In this document: piece by piece, positions 52,090-60,865 of the stretch
Layout of the letters: each line of letters begins with the position of its first letter
Position numbering within the stretch: position 1 is the stretch's first letter
Origin: Anaeroglomus sp964630775
Lineage (GTDB): Bacteria; Planctomycetota; Phycisphaerae; Sedimentisphaerales; Anaerohalosphaeraceae
Assembly: GCA_964630775.1 (NCBI GenBank)
Contig: CAZVYY010000003.1
Span: 124,001 to 188,000 of the forward strand
Direction of reading: 5' to 3'
Length of the DNA stretch: 64,000 bases
The notes under the pieces: generated by a model
What the model was told of the DNA's origin: nothing
Databases searched by the model: none
What the model saw: only the letters and a program-made list of their open reading frames with translations
Translations under genes and position numbers: made by a program

Positions 52090-52772
52090 TTCCATGGCTG
52101 CTTGCTGAAACAGCGCCGGAAACGACGTCTTCCAACTTCAGTGTGGACCCGGCATTGAATTTTGTCTGGGAACAGATTACCAATCTCACCTGGCTTCAGG
52201 CTGTTATCGGGATATCTTTCGGCATGGTCTATCTGCTGTACGGATGGAGAATCTTCCGAATCCTGGTGGTTATCGCTTTTGCCCTGATTGGCATGTTTCT
52301 GGGGATTATGGCCGGCCAGAAATTCGGCAGCCAACTGATGGGCGGCATCATGGGTGTTATCTTGTTTGCGGTGCTGTCGATGAGCCTGGTCAAATGGTGC
52401 GTCTCCATTCTCGGTGCTGCCGCCGGCGGAGTACTGACAGGCGGTCTGTGGTATGCAGTCGGCCTGCCGGAACAATATATCTGGGCCGGGGCGATCGTGG
52501 GTGTGGTCGCCGGCGGGATGATGTCGTTTATTCTGCTCAAGATTTCCGTTATGCTGTTTACCAGTCTCGGCGGTTCTGCGATATTGGCAATCAACTTCCT
52601 GGCGTTGCTCCACCAATATGAGACTAAGGTTATCGCTCCCCCGGGAACCACGATTCACGATTTAATCTTCCAGAAAACCTGGTTTCTGCCCATGGTTATT
52701 ATTGTTCCGACAATCATTGGAATGATTGTCCAGAATAAGCTGATTAAGCAATCCAGTAAATGGGATTTCTAA
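52086..52772 (+). CDS. Polytopic membrane protein, partner of the preceding gene
   Basis: 228 residues with about seven helices. The pattern YLLYGWRIFRILVVIAFALIGMFLG followed by Gly-rich helices is shared in style with the previous protein and with DUF4203/TM198-like families. The AAAGGAAAG site is 5 bases before ATG 52086. The start overlaps the previous stop. The two probably form a membrane complex. Nothing more can be said about function. Followed by a weak hairpin (52785-52800) and rarA. Confidence 0.6.
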   Translation: MIPWLLAETAPETTSSNFSVDPALNFVWEQITNLTWLQAVIGISFGMVYLLYGWRIFRILVVIAFALIGMFLGIMAGQKFGSQLMGGIMGVILFAVLSMSLVKWCVSILGAAAGGVLTGGLWYAVGLPEQYIWAGAIVGVVAGGMMSFILLKISVMLFTSLGGSAILAINFLALLHQYETKVIAPPGTTIHDLIFQKTWFLPMVIIVPTIIGMIVQNKLIKQSSKWDF

Positions 52773-52784
52773 TCCTGACTTCCT

Positions 52785-52800
52785 GCCTGTCAAAGCAGGC
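52785..52800 (+). terminator. Weak hairpin after the membrane pair
   Basis: GCCTG-TCAAAG-CAGGC followed by CTTTT. Only 5 base pairs, so termination here is possible but not strong. Confidence 0.3.
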
Positions 52801-52874
52801 CTTTTGAAAATTTAGTTTGCAGCGATGGTTTTGGTAGAACAATGGACCCAAAACAGCTATAATAATACCTGTCA

Positions 52875-54254
52875 ATGAGTGCCAGACAGGAAAAAACATT
52901 GTTTCAGCCATCGGAAAGCAAGACCCTGCAAAGTGTTGCGCCGCTTGCGGTCCGGATGCGCCCGAATACAATTGACGACTTTGCAGGTCAGGAACATTTC
53001 GTCGGTGAAGGCAAACTCCTCCGCCGGATGCTTGAGGGCGGGGCGATCAGCAGTCTCATTTTTTATGGTCCTCCCGGCTGCGGCAAGACAACCCTGGCTC
53101 GCATTATTGCCAATCACACCAATGCCGTCTTCGAGGTCCTTAGTGCCCCGGCTGCCGGCGTCAAAGAACTCCGACAAGTTCTGGACACCGCCAAAGACCG
53201 TCTCATCACCTCAGGCCGCCGAACTGTTCTATTTATAGACGAAATACATCGGTTTAATAGATCCCAGCAGGACGTTCTTCTGGATGATGTGGAAAATGGG
53301 ATTGTCACGCTCATCGGTGCGACGACCGAAAACCCTTTTTTCAGTGTCAATTCGCCGCTGATTAGCCGAAGCACGGTTTTTACATTCGAGCCGCTCAAGA
53401 CAGAGCATATCAAATTACTCTTATCACGGGCGATTGCTGACGAAAAAAATGGCTTGGGAAAGATACCGCTGGCAGTTCAAGCAGAAGGAATTAACTTCCT
53501 TGCAGAGATTTGCGATGGCGATGCCCGCAAGGCTCTGACCGCCCTGGAAGTTGCGGTTCTATCCAAGCAGAAGCACACAAAAAAAGGCGATACCGTTGAG
53601 ATTTCACTGGAGGACATTAAGGAATCCATCCAGAGAAAGTCGGTCCAGTATGACGGTTCCGGCGATACGCATTACGATTTAGCCAGCGCCCTCCAGAAAT
53701 CCATGCGGGGTTCAGACCCGGATGCCACCGTTTATTGGCTGGCCAGAATGATTGCCGGGGGCGAAGACTTGCGGTTTATCGCTCGTCGAATCATGATTTG
53801 TGCGACTGAAGATGTGGGCAACGCTGACCCTACGGCGACCATCCTTGCGGCCTCTGCGATGCAGATTGCCGAATTTGTGGGGTTTCCAGAGGCACAATTA
53901 CCACTGGCTCAGGCCGCCATTTATATCGCCTGTGCCCCCAAATCAAATGCCTGTGCCAAGGCAATCTGGGGGGCTGTAGCGGATGTCCAATCCGGCCGGA
54001 CTATCCCGGTGCCGCCGCACCTGCGGGATTCACATTATAAATCCGCCGCCAAACTGGGTCATGGTGTCGGCTACCAGTATCCGCACGAAAGTCCCAACGG
54101 ATTTATCCCACAGGATTACGTCGGCCAGCCGCTTCCGCGCAGGTATTACGAACCCAAAAACATAGGGCGCGAAAAATTAGTCGCCGAATATTTACAAAAG
54201 CTGCGAAATCAAGTAGAACAATTACGGCAGACGCCGCCTCAAACGTCGGTTTAG
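52875..54254 (+). CDS. rarA: Replication-associated recombination protein A (MgsA/RarA AAA ATPase)
   Basis: 459 residues. It keeps the RarA order: PLAVRMRPNTIDDFAGQEH, Walker A GPPGCGKTT (65-73), Walker B with DEIHRF, sensor 1 GATTENP, and the long C-terminal domain (RKSVQYDGSGDTHYDLASALQKSMRGSDPDA, APKSNACAKA, HLRDSHYKSA). It acts at stalled forks and on gaps, near SSB. A TATAAT (52858-52863) lies only 12 bases before the ATG, so the message may be nearly leaderless. No Shine-Dalgarno site is seen. Confidence 0.95.
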   Translation: MSARQEKTLFQPSESKTLQSVAPLAVRMRPNTIDDFAGQEHFVGEGKLLRRMLEGGAISSLIFYGPPGCGKTTLARIIANHTNAVFEVLSAPAAGVKELRQVLDTAKDRLITSGRRTVLFIDEIHRFNRSQQDVLLDDVENGIVTLIGATTENPFFSVNSPLISRSTVFTFEPLKTEHIKLLLSRAIADEKNGLGKIPLAVQAEGINFLAEICDGDARKALTALEVAVLSKQKHTKKGDTVEISLEDIKESIQRKSVQYDGSGDTHYDLASALQKSMRGSDPDATVYWLARMIAGGEDLRFIARRIMICATEDVGNADPTATILAASAMQIAEFVGFPEAQLPLAQAAIYIACAPKSNACAKAIWGAVADVQSGRTIPVPPHLRDSHYKSAAKLGHGVGYQYPHESPNGFIPQDYVGQPLPRRYYEPKNIGREKLVAEYLQKLRNQVEQLRQTPPQTSV

Positions 54255-54362
54255 GCAATAAGAATAAGCCGGATAATTTGAGCAAAACAGGCAGACAGGC
54301 CGATATATGGACAGAGTAAAACGGATAGCTGCGGACAGGGGTTCGTTCTTCGGGACTAACGA

Positions 54363-54947
54363 ATGAATAATGCAGAACAGAAACGGCAAGTGAGAAAACA
54401 AATACAGCAGATTCTGGCGGGAATACAGCCGGAAGTGCGATTACAGAAAAGCCGGGTGATTTGCAATGAAGTCTTGTCGTCGGAGGAGTACAAAAAGGCC
54501 TCTGTCGTGATGCTGTTTCTGTCCATGCTGCATGAAGTGGATACCACGGCGATGATTCTGGATGCCTTTCAGCAGGGCAAAACCGTAGCGGTGCCCAAAA
54601 TGTCCTGGCAGCAGCGGCACATGATTCCGGTGGAAATCCAGTCTCTGGACACGGGATTACAGATAGATCGCATGGGTTTGCGAAATCCCACGACCGGTAC
54701 ACCTGTGCCGCACGAAGATATCGATCTGGTGATTGTGCCCGGTCTTGGGTTTGACCGGCAGGGCAATCGGCTTGGCCGTGGCGGTGCTTATTATGACCGC
54801 TTTTTGGCAAGTCCGGGTATGCGTGCCCAAAAATGGGCGGTGGCTTTCTCAGAGCAGATTCTGGATGCCGTACCCCACGATGATAAAGATATACCTGTGG
54901 ATGCGATTATTACCGATGCCGGCATTTTGAGAATGCAGGCCAGATAA
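54363..54947 (+). CDS. 5-formyltetrahydrofolate cyclo-ligase
   Basis: 194 residues. It converts 5-formyl-THF to 5,10-methenyl-THF with ATP. The family signatures are KRQVRKQIQQIL at the N-terminus, VMLFLSMLHEVDT, VAVPKM, the substrate loop PTTGTPVPHEDIDLVIVPGLGFDRQGNRLGRGGAYYDRFL (here split by the glycine-rich ATP segment), and VDAIITD at the end. The usual symbols are fau, mthfs or ygfA. No leader RNA (6S/ssrS) is recognised near it. The gene stands between rarA and the L,D-transpeptidase. Confidence 0.9.
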   Translation: MNNAEQKRQVRKQIQQILAGIQPEVRLQKSRVICNEVLSSEEYKKASVVMLFLSMLHEVDTTAMILDAFQQGKTVAVPKMSWQQRHMIPVEIQSLDTGLQIDRMGLRNPTTGTPVPHEDIDLVIVPGLGFDRQGNRLGRGGAYYDRFLASPGMRAQKWAVAFSEQILDAVPHDDKDIPVDAIITDAGILRMQAR

Positions 54948-54997
54948 TAGTGTAAAATATGTAGTAAAATAATGACAGCAGCAGGAATGGATTCTGT

Positions 54998-56158
54998 ATG
55001 AAAGTAGAGTATCGACCTTACCAGGGAAGAAATGGAAGTAATTCAAGGACGCGGATGATTCTGATAGTCCTTGCTGTAGCGATTGTCGGGCTGGTTGCCC
55101 TTAACCGCTGGAAGAAGAAAAAGGCCGAGCAGGTCCAATTGGAAGAGCAGTCCGAGACGGTAACTGCGGTGGAAACGGCTGCGCAGACGCCTCCGCAGAA
55201 TAATCTGCGAACCACGACTCCCGACACCACCCCTGAGCAGCTTGAACTGGCCGCCGGCTCTGCCAGGACTGATGCTGTCGCTGTTACGCCGCAGCCGACA
55301 TCACCGACACCGCAGCCTGCCGTGGAAACGCCGCAGCCGACTCCAGTTCCTGTCTCACAGGATGCGGTCCAGCCTGCACCTGTGGTGGATACCATCACCA
55401 GCCCCGAAGCGGCCGCCATGATTCGTCAGGCGGTACAGGATATCGCCGCAGGCAAGATTATAGCCGCTCGCGACCAGCTCAATCATGCTCTCGACTTGAA
55501 CCTCAGCGACGCTGTTCGTGACGAGGTCAAAAAGCAGTTGACCAAGCTGTCGGATACCTGGCTGTTCAGCAAACAGGTTGCCGTTGGCGATACCATGACC
55601 GAACTGTATAAAGTGCAGCCCGGTGATGTGCTGGCTGTCCTGTGCAGAAAATACAAGGTTCCGCACGAAGCCATCGAACGAATCAACGGCATCACCAATC
55701 CGGAACGGCTCCAGGCCGGTCAGACCATCAAGGTCATTCATGGCCCCTTTAATGCCGTCGTCAGCAAAAAGAATTTCACCATGGATATCTATCTGCAGGG
55801 CGTTTTCGTCAAGCAGTATAAAGTCGGTCTTGGCAAGATAGAACATGATACGCCCACAGGCAAATGGAAAGCCGCCGCCGGCGGCAAGATGATCAAGCCC
55901 ACCTGGACGGACCCCGATTCAGGACGCGTCTATCAGGGCAGTGACCCGGATTATCCGCTTGGCTCACGGTGGATTGCTCTGGAAGGTCTGGAGGGAGCCG
56001 CCAAAGGCCGCACGGGATTTGCAATTCACGGCACCAAGGAACCCGAAACCATCGGCACCCGGGCCTCGCGGGGCTGTATCCGTCTGTTCAATGGCGATGT
56101 CGTTGAAGTTTATGATTTGCTGGAAGCCGGCATCTCGGAAGTGGTGGTTGTTGAGTAG
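54998..56158 (+). CDS. LysM-containing L,D-transpeptidase
   Basis: 386 residues. A membrane anchor lies at about 20-36 and a Pro/Thr/Gln-rich linker at 55-130. A LysM peptidoglycan-binding domain (about 204-247, YKVQPGDVLAVLCRKYKVP) precedes a YkuD catalytic domain (250-385), with H344 and C360 in HGTKEPETIGTRASRGC. The catalytic Cys makes 3-3 cross-links or attaches proteins to peptidoglycan. Not in operon with the following ones by spacing (102 bases), but envelope genes continue in the same direction. Confidence 0.9.
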   Translation: MKVEYRPYQGRNGSNSRTRMILIVLAVAIVGLVALNRWKKKKAEQVQLEEQSETVTAVETAAQTPPQNNLRTTTPDTTPEQLELAAGSARTDAVAVTPQPTSPTPQPAVETPQPTPVPVSQDAVQPAPVVDTITSPEAAAMIRQAVQDIAAGKIIAARDQLNHALDLNLSDAVRDEVKKQLTKLSDTWLFSKQVAVGDTMTELYKVQPGDVLAVLCRKYKVPHEAIERINGITNPERLQAGQTIKVIHGPFNAVVSKKNFTMDIYLQGVFVKQYKVGLGKIEHDTPTGKWKAAAGGKMIKPTWTDPDSGRVYQGSDPDYPLGSRWIALEGLEGAAKGRTGFAIHGTKEPETIGTRASRGCIRLFNGDVVEVYDLLEAGISEVVVVE

Positions 56159-56260
56159 TTTTGATATCCACCGTGCGGTGCGATACTGCCGTGCAATAAA
56201 ATGTGAATGATTAGCGGAAATGGCCGGCGGATCCGGCCTTTTCCTTTCATGGGTAAAGCG

Positions 56261-57121
56261 ATGACAAAAAGGCGGGCAAAAATCAGTACCGCAGCAGCAG
56301 GGGGGTCGGTCATAGCACACTTGCTGCTGCTGGGCGCCTTTGCCGCAGTGAACCTGCAGCCCGCCGAGACACCCGATGGAACCCTCGGCGCCGTATCGGT
56401 TCAGCAAATCCAGCAGGTCATCCAACAGCCCCTGATAACCGAAAAGCCCGAGGTTAAACCGCCTGTGCCTGAACCAGAGCCGAAAAAAGCACCCCGGGAA
56501 ACCAACCCGGTCCAGCCGCCTGTCCAGACACCGCCCCCAACCTATCCGGCCCCCCAAACCGTGTCCATCAGTCCGCGACAGGAAGCCTCCTTTTTCGGCA
56601 ATAAAACCGCTGCACAGAATATCTGTTTCGTGGTCGATTGCTCCGGCAGCATGTACGGCCGGCTCGGTATGATTCAGCGTCAATTAAAAAACTGCATCGC
56701 CGCCCTGTTTGATACCCAATCGTTTTGCGTGATATTCTTCATGGACGGCAATACGCTGCTGGAAACCGGCTCTGGCACCCTGACGCCCGCCACCTTAGAG
56801 GCCAAGTCCGAAGCCATTGCGCTGATTGACAGTGTTCGTCTCGGTGGTCAGACCAATGCTATCCAGGCCCTCCAGCGGGCCATGCAGCTTCGAGACAGAC
56901 GCGGCAGAGCCGTTCAGGTTGTCTATTTCCTGACCGATGGTTTCGATTTGTCCGAAACCCCCGGCCAGCCTTTCGATGCGCAGATTCAAACCATCCGCAA
57001 ATCCTGTGCTCCCGGCGCCGTGATTCATACCATTGGCTTCTGGGCTTCCGAACAGGACCAGCAGCGGCTCAGGCAAATCGCTGAGATGACCGGCGGCACG
57101 TTTCTGCATATTGATAATTGA
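56261..57121 (+). CDS. TonB-shaped von Willebrand A protein
   Basis: 286 residues counted from ATG 56261. Upstream in-frame starts at 56207 and 56249 exist, but only this one leaves the basic TKRRAK start in front of the helix. Order: a short cytoplasmic start, one membrane helix (about 14-32), a Pro/Glu-rich rod (about 60-105, with PEVKPPVPEPEPKK), then a VWA domain (about 120-285) with an intact metal site: DCSGS (D126, S128, S130), QTNAI and LTDG. This is the architecture of TonB/TolA with the C-terminal domain replaced by a VWA fold. ExbB and ExbD follow at once, so it probably takes energy from that motor. The ribosome site is weak. Confidence 0.72.
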   Translation: MTKRRAKISTAAAGGSVIAHLLLLGAFAAVNLQPAETPDGTLGAVSVQQIQQVIQQPLITEKPEVKPPVPEPEPKKAPRETNPVQPPVQTPPPTYPAPQTVSISPRQEASFFGNKTAAQNICFVVDCSGSMYGRLGMIQRQLKNCIAALFDTQSFCVIFFMDGNTLLETGSGTLTPATLEAKSEAIALIDSVRLGGQTNAIQALQRAMQLRDRRGRAVQVVYFLTDGFDLSETPGQPFDAQIQTIRKSCAPGAVIHTIGFWASEQDQQRLRQIAEMTGGTFLHIDN

Positions 57122-57193
57122 CAACGTTTGTATTTTCGTGTCAGATAAGAATATGATGATGAATTCAAACAACCACTACGGGATAGCAAGCTG

Positions 57194-57973
57194 ATGATGA
57201 TACTGGCAGCCCAAAGCTCTGCGGGACCCTTGTCCCAGACGTATTTTACACAATTTGTGGTGGCCGGCGGACCGATTGTCTGGTTTGTCCTGCTGCCGAT
57301 GTCCGTGGCCGGGATTTATTTCTGGCTGGAATTATGCATTACGATACGCCGCCGCCGTCTTCTGCCGCCGGATATCAGTTCTGACATTGCCACCGTGGCC
57401 CAGCGTCACGGTACTGCCAGCCTGCCGGCCCGGTTCAGCGGCAACATCGACATGATCAGCCGGGCGGTCTGTGCCGCTTTTGCCAGGACCCGCAGAATTC
57501 GTCCCACCCATGAGCTGCTCAGCCAGATTGCCGCAGAGAGTCTTCAGGAGCAGGGCGTCAAACTCCTGCGAAAGACCGAATGGTGCAATCTGCTGGGCAA
57601 TGTCGCCCCGATGGTGGGGCTGTTTGGTACGGTCTGGGGTATGATTGAGGCGTTCAACCTGCTGGGGATTGCCGCCGGCCAGCCTCGCCCGGGCGAATTG
57701 GCTTCAGCGATTTCCGTTGCCCTCGTGACGACCTTCTGGGGTCTGCTGGTTGCCATTCCATCGCTGTTTATTGCAGGCCTGTTTCGCTCCCGGATTGAAG
57801 CGTTTATTGCCGAGGCGGCTGTGGAAACCGAAACGCTGCTGGAAAGTCTGCTGGAAGCCCGTCAGCATCAGGCCGGCGCAGGCGGTAAGTCTTTGGACTC
57901 TGCCTCCCAATCCGGTCCCGATACCGATGAGGTACTCCCGGAGTCCTCCAGCTCATCCTTGCCGGTGCGTTAA
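57194..57973 (+). CDS. MotA/TolQ/ExbB proton channel family protein
   Basis: 259 residues. Three helices are expected: about 20-42, 130-155 and 165-188. The family core is present, with LLGNVAPMVGLFGTVWGMIEAF and a second stretch (ALVTTFWGLLVAIPSLFIAGL) that carries the polar residues lining the proton path. The C-terminus is a longer, Ser/Gly-rich tail than usual. The start ATG 57194 is followed by another at 57197, and I do not see a strong ribosome site. The stop overlaps the ExbD start by one base. Serves the VWA protein just upstream. Confidence 0.88.
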   Translation: MMILAAQSSAGPLSQTYFTQFVVAGGPIVWFVLLPMSVAGIYFWLELCITIRRRRLLPPDISSDIATVAQRHGTASLPARFSGNIDMISRAVCAAFARTRRIRPTHELLSQIAAESLQEQGVKLLRKTEWCNLLGNVAPMVGLFGTVWGMIEAFNLLGIAAGQPRPGELASAISVALVTTFWGLLVAIPSLFIAGLFRSRIEAFIAEAAVETETLLESLLEARQHQAGAGGKSLDSASQSGPDTDEVLPESSSSSLPVR

Positions 57974-58419
57974 TGAAAGTCGTACTTTATCATCAGCGAA
58001 AAGATGCAGGCTTTGACCTGACCCCGGTCATCGATGTGGTTTTTCTCTTGATTATTTTCTTTATGCTCGTCTGCCAGTTTGGTGCCGCTGAGCATTTCGA
58101 AGCCCTGCTGCCGGATAAAATTCAATCTGCCGATCCCGCCCAGCTTCAGCTCGATTCGACCGTGAGTGTTAACGTCGTCCAGCAGGACGGCAAAATTGTC
58201 TATGCAATCGGCTCCGATGTGCTGTCCGGCGGCGATTCGGAACTATTGACTGCGATGATCAGTGCCGGAATAGACAGCCGTCTGGCCGATGGCGGCTCAT
58301 CCCGCATCATCCGATTGCGTTGCGACAAACATATCCCCTTTGAAAAAATCCGACCCGTCCTGGCCGGCATTGCCCAAAGCCGAGCTGAAAAAATCCAGTG
58401 GGCCGCATTTAACGAATAA
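57973..58419 (+). CDS. ExbD/TolR-family protein
   Basis: 148 residues. A short basic N-terminus leads into the single helix with the essential aspartate: FDLTPVIDVVFLLIIFFML (D21). A periplasmic domain with SVSVNVVQQDGKIVYAIGS and RLRCDKHIPFEKIRPVL follows, as expected for ExbD. The start ATG overlaps the ExbB stop by one base (TAATG). Convergent with the histidine kinase gene. Confidence 0.9.
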   Translation: MKVVLYHQRKDAGFDLTPVIDVVFLLIIFFMLVCQFGAAEHFEALLPDKIQSADPAQLQLDSTVSVNVVQQDGKIVYAIGSDVLSGGDSELLTAMISAGIDSRLADGGSSRIIRLRCDKHIPFEKIRPVLAGIAQSRAEKIQWAAFNE

Positions 58420-58497
58420 ATCCCGCTTTTTGTCCGCCATTCGCATAACAAGCCGATTGGGTTCGTGTGGCCGGAAAGTATCCGAGTTTATGCGTCG

Positions 58498-59946
58498 TTA
58501 GTCAACGTTTCCGCATCCCCGATTATGAGCATCTCTTGGGAATGTAACAACAAACCGGGTTCCGATATCATGATTCGATTCAACATAAATCCGGCCGGAA
58601 TGCTGGATGACGATTTCTTTGGCTATGGCCAGACCCAGGCCGCTGCCGCCGGAGTTTCGATCACGTGCCTTGCTGACACGATAAAAACGATCAAACAGCA
58701 GGCCGCATTCTTCTTCGGGGATATTCCCGCCTTCGTCGCGTACCATAATGGTGACTGATTTGTCATTCGCTTCCATGGAGACTGAAATGGTTGTTTTGGG
58801 CGGGGCATATTTGATGGCATTATCGATTAAATTATTGAATAAACACTGAAGTTGTTCCCGGTTACCACTTATTTCCACAGAACATAAATCCGGTTTCAAA
58901 ACAAAGCTCTTTTCATCAAGAAGCGGTTTGTGATATTCAATGACCTCCTCAATCACCTCTTTTATATTGATTAAATCCCGCTGGATAATAGAGGTCGGAC
59001 TTTCCATACGGGATAATTCCAATAACTGGCTGACAAGATTATTGAGCCTGTCCACATCTTCCAGAGCATGGGCAATGGTATTTTCGTAGTATTCTGCGTT
59101 GCGTTTTTTTATTTGAGCAAGCTGTAATGTGCTTTTCACCAGGGCGATAGGGGTTTTCAGTTCATGGGCCGCATCCGAGATAAAGCGTTTTTGTTCTTCC
59201 ATGGCCTTTGCCAGCCGGCCCAGCATGTCTTGCCATGACTCGACAAAGGGTACCAGTTCCAGATGGATGTCTGAACGGGAGGGATTTATTTTTGTCAGAT
59301 CCGATTTGGTTACATGGCTCATCTGCTCGGCCAGAGAATTGATGGGTTTTAAACCCCAACGTAAAATCTGCTGAGTCAGCCCCCATGCGGCCCAAACAAC
59401 AATAATTCCCGCGATAACCAGAACCCTGACGAATTCTCCCACTTCATGATAGGCATAGTGACTGCTGATGGCCAAAGCAATATTGACTGTCCGGGCTGGA
59501 GATGCAGGGTCGTGCGGTATTGAATATCTTGCCCAGATTGCACGGTGTGGTTTATTCTCGTGATTCAAATCCAGCAAAACTGATTCATCAAGGCGGGGGG
59601 GGCATGTGGCTTGCTGTTTTAACGCACTGTGCAGGTCCGAGGTGATAAGCATTTCGGCCTGTCCGCTGATATTATCTTCGAACCATAACTGGTAGTCGAA
59701 GCTTCCAAACGTAGTCTGGGAATTCAAAATAGTCAGAAGTTCTCGCTTTTTTTCCGTCTCCGACTCGTCTTTTGAAGACAACAAACCTCGGACTTGCTGC
59801 AGATCGGATTGCAGTGTCATGTCCATGCTTGTCCATAAACCTTCTTTGAACTCATAATAGGCAATCCCTGACAGGATAGTGACGACAATCAACATCAAAA
59901 TTGCGATGCAAACACCAATTCGAGTTTTAAGTGACCGTAATTTCAT
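58498..59946 (-). CDS. Sensor histidine kinase of the OmpR/PmrB-like class
   Basis: 482 residues. Two membrane helices (about 9-30 and 172-192) flank a periplasmic domain of about 140 residues. A HAMP-like segment (195-245) precedes the DHp helix with ISDAAHELKTP (H261), and the ATP domain has NNLIDNAIKYAP, DEGGNIPEEE, FDRFYR and GGSGLGLAIAKEI. An acidic E-V-G-E (168-171) just before the second helix recalls the ExxE iron-binding motifs of PmrB, but this is only suggestive. It is 4 bases downstream of the response regulator gene, in one operon, and probably phosphorylates it. Confidence 0.9.
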   Translation of the reverse strand: MKLRSLKTRIGVCIAILMLIVVTILSGIAYYEFKEGLWTSMDMTLQSDLQQVRGLLSSKDESETEKKRELLTILNSQTTFGSFDYQLWFEDNISGQAEMLITSDLHSALKQQATCPPRLDESVLLDLNHENKPHRAIWARYSIPHDPASPARTVNIALAISSHYAYHEVGEFVRVLVIAGIIVVWAAWGLTQQILRWGLKPINSLAEQMSHVTKSDLTKINPSRSDIHLELVPFVESWQDMLGRLAKAMEEQKRFISDAAHELKTPIALVKSTLQLAQIKKRNAEYYENTIAHALEDVDRLNNLVSQLLELSRMESPTSIIQRDLINIKEVIEEVIEYHKPLLDEKSFVLKPDLCSVEISGNREQLQCLFNNLIDNAIKYAPPKTTISVSMEANDKSVTIMVRDEGGNIPEEECGLLFDRFYRVSKARDRNSGGSGLGLAIAKEIVIQHSGRIYVESNHDIGTRFVVTFPRDAHNRGCGNVD

Positions 59947-59950
59947 GAAA

Positions 59951-60622
59951 TCAGCCTTCGATAAGGTATCCCTGACCCCGGAGTGTTTTTATTAGATTGT
60001 ATTTTTTTTGCGGGTCAATTTTCTTCCGCAGTGTCGAGACATAAACCTCGATCACATTGGAGAACCGTTCCCAGTTGAAGTCGTATAAATGTTCCAGCAG
60101 TTCTTCCTTGGACACCACCTGGCCGGCGCGCAAAGCCAGATATTCGAGTGTATGATATTCCATAGATGACAAAATAATATGTTTTCCATTTATGGTCACT
60201 CTGCGAGTCAGGGTATCCATGATCAGAGGGCCAATCGTCATAATTGGATTTGCCTTGCCATACGACCGTCGGATCAAGGCCTTGCAGCGGGCAACAAACT
60301 CTCCTATGTCGAAGGGTTTGGTCAGATAATCATCGCTCCCGCAGTCAAGTCCCTTAACCACATCAGAGGGGGTGTCACAAGCCGTTAGAATCAGAACTGG
60401 CGTGGTGTTTCCCTGTTTTCGGAGGGTTTTGAGGATGTCCAGCCCGTGCATTCCCGGAAGCCTTAAATCCAAAACAATCAGGTCATAGGAGTTCGACTTG
60501 GCCATGTGAAGGCCGTCGATGCCGTCAAATGACAAATCCACCGCATAGCCCTCATTTTCAATGAGAACCTGAGATATATTTTGGGCAAGGCGTTTTTCGT
60601 CCTCGATAATCAGCGCACGCAT
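59951..60622 (-). CDS. OmpR/PhoB-family response regulator
   Basis: 223 residues. Receiver domain (1-115): acidic pocket EDE, phosphoacceptor D52 in LIVLDLRLPG, LILTA and DDYLTKPF (K102). A winged-helix DNA-binding domain follows (130-222, SSMEYHTLEYLALRAGQVVSKEELLEHLYDFNWERFSNVIEVYVSTLRKKID and the final GYLIEG turn). The start at 60622 has AGGA 8 bases upstream and leads straight into RALIIEDE. Proteins of this type bind direct repeats. An exact CTTAAG-N5-CTTAAG repeat lies 93 bases upstream (60715-60731). Confidence 0.92.
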   Translation of the reverse strand: MRALIIEDEKRLAQNISQVLIENEGYAVDLSFDGIDGLHMAKSNSYDLIVLDLRLPGMHGLDILKTLRKQGNTTPVLILTACDTPSDVVKGLDCGSDDYLTKPFDIGEFVARCKALIRRSYGKANPIMTIGPLIMDTLTRRVTINGKHIILSSMEYHTLEYLALRAGQVVSKEELLEHLYDFNWERFSNVIEVYVSTLRKKIDPQKKYNLIKTLRGQGYLIEG

Positions 60623-60668
60623 AAAAAAATCCTGCAAGTTGCGACAGAGATTACACACGACATTTTTT

Positions 60669-60697
60669 ACTATATCTCATACACACCCGAAAACAAA
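60669..60697 (-). promoter_or_regulatory. Possible promoter of the response regulator operon
   Basis: On the minus strand TTTGTT (60692-60697), 17 bases and TATAGT (60669-60674). The direct repeat at 60715-60731 lies about 18 bases upstream of the -35, where an activator could act (autoregulation). Confidence 0.35.
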
Positions 60698-60714
60698 TAC
60701 AAAAAATCGTTCTT

Positions 60715-60747
60715 CTTAAGGTTGCCTTAAGGAAGGGTTTGTATAGT
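60715..60747 (+). promoter_or_regulatory. PmrA-box-like direct repeat and activated promoter
   Basis: CTTAAG (60715-60720), GTTGC, CTTAAG (60726-60731). This matches the YTTAAK-N5-YTTAAK half-site arrangement of enterobacterial PmrA. It is followed 10 bases later by TATAGT (60742-60747). No -35 hexamer is present, as expected when a regulator on the repeat replaces it. Transcription would run into the glycosyltransferase genes. The repeat unit is 11 bases, one helix turn. Confidence 0.65.
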
Positions 60748-60865
60748 AACCCGCAAATGTAATGAAAGCCTTGTGTGTAGATTAAAAGAGAAGAAATATC
60801 TTGTACAAAAGAGGGAACTTTTTGCATTTGTATCACAGGAACAGAAATCAAATGCTTCGGAGTGT

